Assembly (NCBI RefSeq): GCF_000716535.1
Contig: NZ_JNWV01000033.1
Location: 62,001-126,000 of the forward strand
DNA length: 64,000 bases
DNA from: Streptomyces flaveolus
GTDB lineage: Bacteria; Actinomycetota; Actinomycetes; Streptomycetales; Streptomycetaceae
Reading direction: 5' to 3'
The notes under the pieces are model-generated. The model was not told the DNA's origin. It saw only the letters and a program-made list of their open reading frames with translations, and searched no databases. Of this stretch, positions 59,994-64,000 are shown piece by piece. A program made the translations under genes and the position numbers. Within the stretch, counting starts at the first letter, position 1. Every line of letters starts with the position of its first letter.

Positions 59994-60911
59994 TCACTCC
60001 GAGGGGTGGTGGGGTGCTCCCCGCCATCCCGTGGTCGGCAACGCGAACTTCGCGACAAGCCGGTCGGTGAAGGACGAATGGTGCAGCCGGGCCAGCCGTA
60101 CCGGCACAGCACCCCGCCGCACCTCGACCCGCGCCCCCGGCGGCAGCTCCACGGTCCGCCGCCCGTCGCACCAGAGGACCCCCGGCGGGATGTGCGGCAG
60201 CACCTCCACCGCCAGCACCGAGTCCGGCGAGGTGACCAGCGGCTTGGCGAACAGCGCGTGCGCACTGATCGGCACCATCAGCAGGGCCTCCACCTCCGGC
60301 CACACCACCGGCCCGCCGGCGGAGAAGGCGTACGCCGTGGACCCGGTCGGCGTGGACAGCACGACGCCGTCGCAGCCGAACCCGGTGACCGGGCGCCCGT
60401 CGATCTCCAGCACGACTTCCAGCAGCTTCTCGGCGCCGGCCTTCTGCACGGCCGCCTCGTTCAGCGCCCAGTCGGTGTGCACGATGTCGCCGTTGCGGTG
60501 CACGACGACGTCGACGGTCATCCGCTCCTCGACCTCGTACGACCGCGCCACCACCCGGTCCACGACCCGGTCGAGGTCGTCCCGCTCGGCCTCCGCGAGG
60601 AACCCGACGCGCCCGAGGTTGACGCCGAGCATCGGCACCCCGGAGGCCCGCGCGAACTCGGCGCCGCGCAGCAGCGTGCCGTCGCCACCCAGCACGATCA
60701 GCAGCTCGCACCCGTCCAGGCACTGCGGGGTCGCCTCCTTGACGAGGGCCACCTCGTCCGGGAGCGGCAGGTCACGCGCCTCCTCCTCCAGCACCCGCAC
60801 CCCGATGCCATGCCGCAGCAGGCCCTTGACGACGAGTTCCGCGCTGCGGATCGCCGCGGGCCGCCCGGTGTGGGCGAGCAGGAAAACAGTACGCGCCAGG
60901 TTCTGTGTCAA
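59994..60911 (-). CDS. nadK: NAD kinase
   Basis: The 305-aa protein has the GGDGT motif (LLIVLGGDGTLLRGAEFA), NLGRVGFLAE, the NE..(T)...GSTAY motif (DGVVLSTPTGSTAYAFSAGG), and the conserved HALFAKPLV. It phosphorylates NAD to NADP. TTG at 60911 overlaps the tlyA stop (TTGA) and has GGAGGGG upstream. The standard cluster order is tlyA, nadK, recN. Confidence 0.95.
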   Translation of the reverse strand: MTQNLARTVFLLAHTGRPAAIRSAELVVKGLLRHGIGVRVLEEEARDLPLPDEVALVKEATPQCLDGCELLIVLGGDGTLLRGAEFARASGVPMLGVNLGRVGFLAEAERDDLDRVVDRVVARSYEVEERMTVDVVVHRNGDIVHTDWALNEAAVQKAGAEKLLEVVLEIDGRPVTGFGCDGVVLSTPTGSTAYAFSAGGPVVWPEVEALLMVPISAHALFAKPLVTSPDSVLAVEVLPHIPPGVLWCDGRRTVELPPGARVEVRRGAVPVRLARLHHSSFTDRLVAKFALPTTGWRGAPHHPSE

Positions 60912-61723
60912 CGCGGCCCCTCCGCCACTGCACGGTCGACGTCGGCCGGGTCCACCTGGGGTGCCCCCGCCCGCAGCCAGAGAAAGTACTCGACGTTCCC
61001 CGAGGGGCCGGGCAGCGGGCTCGCGGTGACGCCTCGCACCCCGAGCCCCAGTTCCCACGCCTTCTCGGCCACTCCCCGCACGGCCTCCGCCCGCAGCTGC
61101 GGACTCCGTACGACACCCCCGCTGCCGAGCCGCTCCTTCCCCACCTCGAACTGCGGCTTGACCATCATCACCAGGTCGGCGTCCGGCGTCACGCACCGCT
61201 TCAGGGCGGGCAGCACCAGTCCGAGCGGGATGAAGGACAGATCGCCCACGACAAGATCCACAGGTTCCCCATCGATCGCCTCAAGCGTCAACTCGCGTAC
61301 GTTCGTACGGTCCTTGACGGTGACGCGTTCATCCTGCTGGAGCGACCAGGCGAGTTGGCCGTAGCCGACGTCCACCGCGACGACGTGGGCGGCGCCCGCG
61401 CGCAGCAGGACGTCGGTGAAGCCACCGGTGGACGCGCCGGCGTCCAGGGCGCGCCGGCCCTCGACGACGAGCCCCTGCGGCACGAAGGCCGCCAGCGCGC
61501 CGGCGAGCTTGTGCCCGCCGCGGGAGACGTAGTCGGGATCGCTGTCGTCGGCCTGGACGACGATCGCCGCGGCGGTCTCCACCTGCGTGGCCGGCTTGGT
61601 CGCCACGGTCCTGCCGACGGTGACCCGCCCGGCGGCGATCAGCTGGCTGGCGTGCTCGCGCGAGCGGGCGAGCTTCCGGCGGACCAGCTCCGCGTCGAGA
61701 CGGCGGCGTGCGACTCCTGCCAC
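60908..61723 (-). CDS. tlyA: TlyA-family rRNA 2'-O-methyltransferase
   Basis: The 271-aa protein has an N-terminal S4 domain (RRRLDAELVRRKLARSREHA) and a FtsJ-type methyltransferase domain with the SAM site DAGASTGGFTDVLLRAGAAH, VDLVVGDLSFI and MVKPQFEVGKE. TlyA methylates 16S C1409 and 23S C1920 and affects capreomycin sensitivity. GTG at 61723 gives the family's usual length. Confidence 0.95.
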   Translation of the reverse strand: MAGVARRRLDAELVRRKLARSREHASQLIAAGRVTVGRTVATKPATQVETAAAIVVQADDSDPDYVSRGGHKLAGALAAFVPQGLVVEGRRALDAGASTGGFTDVLLRAGAAHVVAVDVGYGQLAWSLQQDERVTVKDRTNVRELTLEAIDGEPVDLVVGDLSFIPLGLVLPALKRCVTPDADLVMMVKPQFEVGKERLGSGGVVRSPQLRAEAVRGVAEKAWELGLGVRGVTASPLPGPSGNVEYFLWLRAGAPQVDPADVDRAVAEGPR

Positions 61724-61730
61724 GTTCGGT

Positions 61731-62009
61731 TCAGCTCCTGCTCTGGTGGTACGACGGTGAGGGGGCCGCAGGTCCCGGGCGGGCGTCGAGCGCGGTGAGC
61801 GCGTCGCGCAGCCCCCGGTGTACATCCTCGTACACCTCCACATGGCCGTCGGTGGCGAGGTGGTCGGCGTCGGCGAGCCGGTCGAGCTGGGCGTCGACGT
61901 CGGCGTTGCCGGTGGGGGTGCGCGGGACGTTCAGGGGGGCGGGCGCCGCGGGGTCGTACGCGGGCGCCGCCTCGGTGTCGATGTCGGCCTCGGACACGGA
62001 CTCGCTCAT
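61731..62009 (-). CDS. small conserved protein upstream of tlyA
   Basis: The 92-aa acidic protein has an unstructured N-terminal part and a helical segment NADVDAQLDRLADADHLATD followed by GHVEVYEDVHRGLRDAL. No family is recognised. It ends 7 bp before the tlyA start, suggesting a shared transcript. It is divergent from the SCP2-type gene, 42 bp apart. Confidence 0.7.
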   Translation of the reverse strand: MSESVSEADIDTEAAPAYDPAAPAPLNVPRTPTGNADVDAQLDRLADADHLATDGHVEVYEDVHRGLRDALTALDARPGPAAPSPSYHQSRS

Positions 62010-62051
62010 GCCCAGACGCTACCGCGAACCGCTGGGGTACCGTCGTGGGCG

Positions 62052-62399
62052 ATGGCCACGATCGAGGAGTGCCGCGCCGCACTGGGGAAGCTTTCGGACA
62101 ACATGCAGGGGGCCGAGGGCGACGTCCGCGCGGCCGCCGCGCTGGACCGCTCGGTGAGCTGCCACATCACCGATCTCGACGTCACCTTCGCGGGCCGGAT
62201 GACCGGCGGCCGGATCGAGGTCGACGAGACCCACCCGGGCCCGCCGCGCGAGAGGGCGCAGATCAGGCTCGCCATGGCCGGGGACGACCTGGTGGCCCTG
62301 GTGGGCGGCGGACTGAACTTCGCGACCGCCTGGGGCTCGGGCCGGGTGAGGCTGGAGGCGAGCCTGCTGGACCTGTTCCGGCTCCGGAAGCTGCTGTAG
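62052..62399 (+). CDS. SCP2 sterol-binding-like domain protein
   Basis: The 115-aa protein fits the SCP2 fold: SVSCHITDLDVTFAGRMTGG, a hydrophobic stretch AQIRLAMAGDDLVALVGGGL and ATAWGSGRVRLEASLLDLFR. These bind or help transfer lipids or hydrophobic ligands; the ligand is unknown. ATG at 62052 has no strong RBS; a TACCGT lies 9 nt upstream, so it may be leaderless. Confidence 0.75.
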   Translation: MATIEECRAALGKLSDNMQGAEGDVRAAAALDRSVSCHITDLDVTFAGRMTGGRIEVDETHPGPPRERAQIRLAMAGDDLVALVGGGLNFATAWGSGRVRLEASLLDLFRLRKLL

Positions 62400-62411
62400 G
62401 CGTTCGCGTCG

Positions 62412-63284
62412 TCAGGAAACCGCCGTGGCCTTCTCCGCGCGCGCCTTGCGGGCCGCCGGCACCACCAGCGGGGTGCCCGTCTCCGGGTCCTCGATGACCT
62501 GGCAGCGCAGCCCGAAGACGTCTTCCACCAGTTGGGCCGTGACGATGTCGTTCGGGGCGCCCTCGGCGATCACCGTGCCGCCGCGCAGGGCGATGAGGTG
62601 GGTGGCGTAGCGGGCGGCGTGGTTGAGGTCGTGCAGCACCGCCACCAGCGTCCGGCCCTGCTCCTCGTGCAGCTCGGCGCACAGGTCGAGGACGTCGATC
62701 TGGTGCTGGATGTCCAGGTAGGTGGTCGGCTCGTCCAGGAGCAGCAGCGGGGTCTGCTGGGCGAGCGCCATGGCGATCCACACCCGCTGCCGCTGTCCGC
62801 CGGACAGCTCGTCCACGTACCGCTCGGCCAGCTCCGCCACACCGGTCTGCCGCATCGACTCGGTGACGACCCGCTCGTCCTCCGCCGACCACTGGCGCAG
62901 CAGGCCCTGGTGCGGGTAGCGGCCCCGGCCGACGAGGTCGGCGACGGTGATGCCCTCGGGCGCCACGGACGACTGCGGCAGCAGGCCGAGGGTCCGCGCG
63001 ACCTTCTTCGCGGGCATCGACTGGATGGCGTACCCGTCCAGCAGCACCCGGCCCTGGCTGGGCCTGAGCATCCGCGACAGCGCCCGCAGCAGCGTCGACT
63101 TGCCGCACGCGTTCGGGCCGACGATCACCGTGAAGGAGTTGTCGGGGATCTCCACCGACAGCTTCTCGGCGATGACCCGCTGGTCGTAGGCGAGAGTGAC
63201 GTCCTCCGCGGACAGCCGGTTCACAGTGCTCCTAGGGGTGTTCGGGTGCGCGCCGCTTCCGTCCGGGCCCTGCGCGCGCTTCAT
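62412..63284 (-). CDS. siderophore ABC transporter ATP-binding protein (FecE/FepC type)
   Basis: The 290-aa ATPase has Walker A GPNACGKST, Q-loop (LLPQSSVAPEG), signature ELSGGQRQR, Walker B LLLLDEPTTYLD and HDLNHA. The GPNACGKST variant is typical of ferric-siderophore ATPases. ATG at 63284 overlaps the permease stop (ATGA); a GTG at 63224 with AGGAG is an alternative and matches the conserved core better. It powers uptake of ferric siderophores with the permease upstream. Confidence 0.93.
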   Translation of the reverse strand: MKRAQGPDGSGAHPNTPRSTVNRLSAEDVTLAYDQRVIAEKLSVEIPDNSFTVIVGPNACGKSTLLRALSRMLRPSQGRVLLDGYAIQSMPAKKVARTLGLLPQSSVAPEGITVADLVGRGRYPHQGLLRQWSAEDERVVTESMRQTGVAELAERYVDELSGGQRQRVWIAMALAQQTPLLLLDEPTTYLDIQHQIDVLDLCAELHEEQGRTLVAVLHDLNHAARYATHLIALRGGTVIAEGAPNDIVTAQLVEDVFGLRCQVIEDPETGTPLVVPAARKARAEKATAVS

Positions 63285-64000
63285 ATCCGGCCCGCCCGGC
63301 GCTCGGTGACCAGCAGCCACAGCAGGTAGGCGCCGCCGAGGACGCCGGTGACCACGCCGACGGGCAGCTGATCGGCGCCGAAGGCGCGCTGCGAGGCCCA
63401 GTCGGCGGCGACCAGCAGGGTCGCCCCCATGCACAGGGAGGGCACCAGGTTGGGTCCCGGCGAGCGGGTCAGGCGCCGGGCGAGCTGCGGCGCGGTCAGC
63501 GCCACGAAGCTGACGGGTCCCGCGGCGGCCGTCGCTGCGGCGACGAGCAGGACGGCGCACACCATCAGCACGAGCCGGACGCGCTGCACCCGCACGCCGA
63601 GCGCGTTCGAGATGTCGTCCCCCATCTCCATCATCCGCAGACCGCGCCCGTTCGCGAGGACCAGCGGGACGAGGACGGCGCACAGCGCGAGCAGCGGCCA
63701 GACCTGCTCCCAGCCCCGGCCGCCCAGGGAGCCGGTCATCCACACCACCGCGCGGGTCGCGTCGACCAGGTCGGCCTTGGTGAGCAGATAGCCGTTGACC
63801 GCCGTCATGACCGCGTTGACGCCGATGCCGACCAGCACCAGCCGGTACCCGTGCACACCCCGCTTCCAGGCGAGCGCGTAGATGGCGAGACCGGTCGCCA
63901 GGCCGCCGGCCAGCGCGCCCAGGGTCACCTGGGAGGCGCTGCCGGACATCAGCACGATCACGACGAGCGCGCCGGCCGTCGAGCCCTGCGACAGGCCGAG
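63281..64000 (-). CDS. FecCD-type siderophore ABC permease (5' end outside window)
   Basis: The frame is open to the window end (LGLSQGSTAGALVV... on the minus strand), so the start is outside. At least six membrane segments and the FecCD signatures GAAGPVSFVALTAPQLARRL-type region (AAAGPVSFVALTAPQ) and NALGVRVQRVRLVLMV are present. It forms the channel of a ferric-siderophore importer with the downstream ATPase; a second permease and a lipoprotein gene probably lie beyond the window. Confidence 0.93.
   Translation of the reverse strand, partial: LGLSQGSTAGALVVIVLMSGSASQVTLGALAGGLATGLAIYALAWKRGVHGYRLVLVGIGVNAVMTAVNGYLLTKADLVDATRAVVWMTGSLGGRGWEQVWPLLALCAVLVPLVLANGRGLRMMEMGDDISNALGVRVQRVRLVLMVCAVLLVAAATAAAGPVSFVALTAPQLARRLTRSPGPNLVPSLCMGATLLVAADWASQRAFGADQLPVGVVTGVLGGAYLLWLLVTERRAGRI

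Overview
The window is high-GC DNA with strong third-position GC bias, GTG and TTG starts, and ATGA/GTGA start-stop overlaps. It carries actinobacterial genes such as a SepF paralogue, DUF5685, DUF402, an LAXTG-anchored LPMO, a streptogrisin-type protease, an Rpf-LysM protein and dnaE2. It is a Streptomyces chromosome. From memory, the gene order parallels the S. coelicolor SCO1730s-SCO1780s region (LPMO, lipase, dnaE2, SepF-like, der, cmk, tyrA, aroH, scpA/B, parA, ald, pyrG, recN, nadK). This looks like core chromosome: I see no tRNA, rRNA, insertion sequence, prophage or CRISPR array.

Layout. 1-5.9 kb: acetyltransferases, a methyltransferase, a probably wall-anchored chitin/cellulose-active LPMO, a secreted lipase, and a MarR regulator divergent from a cupin gene with tandem operators between them. 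5.8-10.4 kb: an error-prone repair operon (dnaE2 then a Y-family, ImuB-like polymerase gene with a frameshift), preceded by two LexA-box-like sites. 10.4-12.4 kb: a streptogrisin-like protease and a DUF1684 protein. 12.4-18.9 kb: an amino-acid-type ABC importer whose permease, a flavoprotein and the ATPase are coupled by ATGA overlaps, followed by an LLM flavin monooxygenase. The divergent binding-protein gene has a 23-codon leader peptide ending in Cys and a hairpin, which suggests organosulfur scavenging under attenuation control. 18.9-31.8 kb: a DUF5685 protein with a Cys-rich tail, SepF-like protein, acyl-CoA dehydrogenase, MFS exporter, mannosyltransferase-like membrane protein, PAP2 phosphatase, I78 inhibitor, an orphan ctaD, an Rpf-LysM protein and two unknown proteins.

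31.8-36.3 kb: an aroH-tyrA-cmk-plsC-der run on the minus strand. 36.4-39.4 kb: a Rieske protein, then two RlaP-type nucleotidyltransferase genes and an ADP-ribosylglycohydrolase gene with an inverted repeat over its translation start. 39.4-44.1 kb: a five-gene chromosome-organisation operon (parA, a putative ribbon-helix-helix partner, scpA, scpB, rluB). 44.4-50.3 kb: alanine dehydrogenase, a STAND/TPR ATPase, a Nudix ADP-ribose pyrophosphatase and CTP synthase. 50.8-55.9 kb: a plus-strand block of GH15 trehalase/glucoamylase-like enzyme, BBE-type flavoprotein and PucR regulator. 55.9-62 kb: GT4 glycosyltransferase, MraY/WecA-like membrane protein, recN, nadK, tlyA and a small protein. 62-64 kb: an SCP2-like protein and a siderophore ABC transporter cut by the window end.

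The most interesting candidates are the RlaP/RlaP/ADP-ribosylglycohydrolase cluster, the importer-flavoenzyme locus with its leader peptide, the SOS-type dnaE2 operon with a frameshifted degenerate Y-polymerase, and the DUF5685 protein with 17 cysteines in its last 51 residues. All calls are by reading alone; no database search was run.
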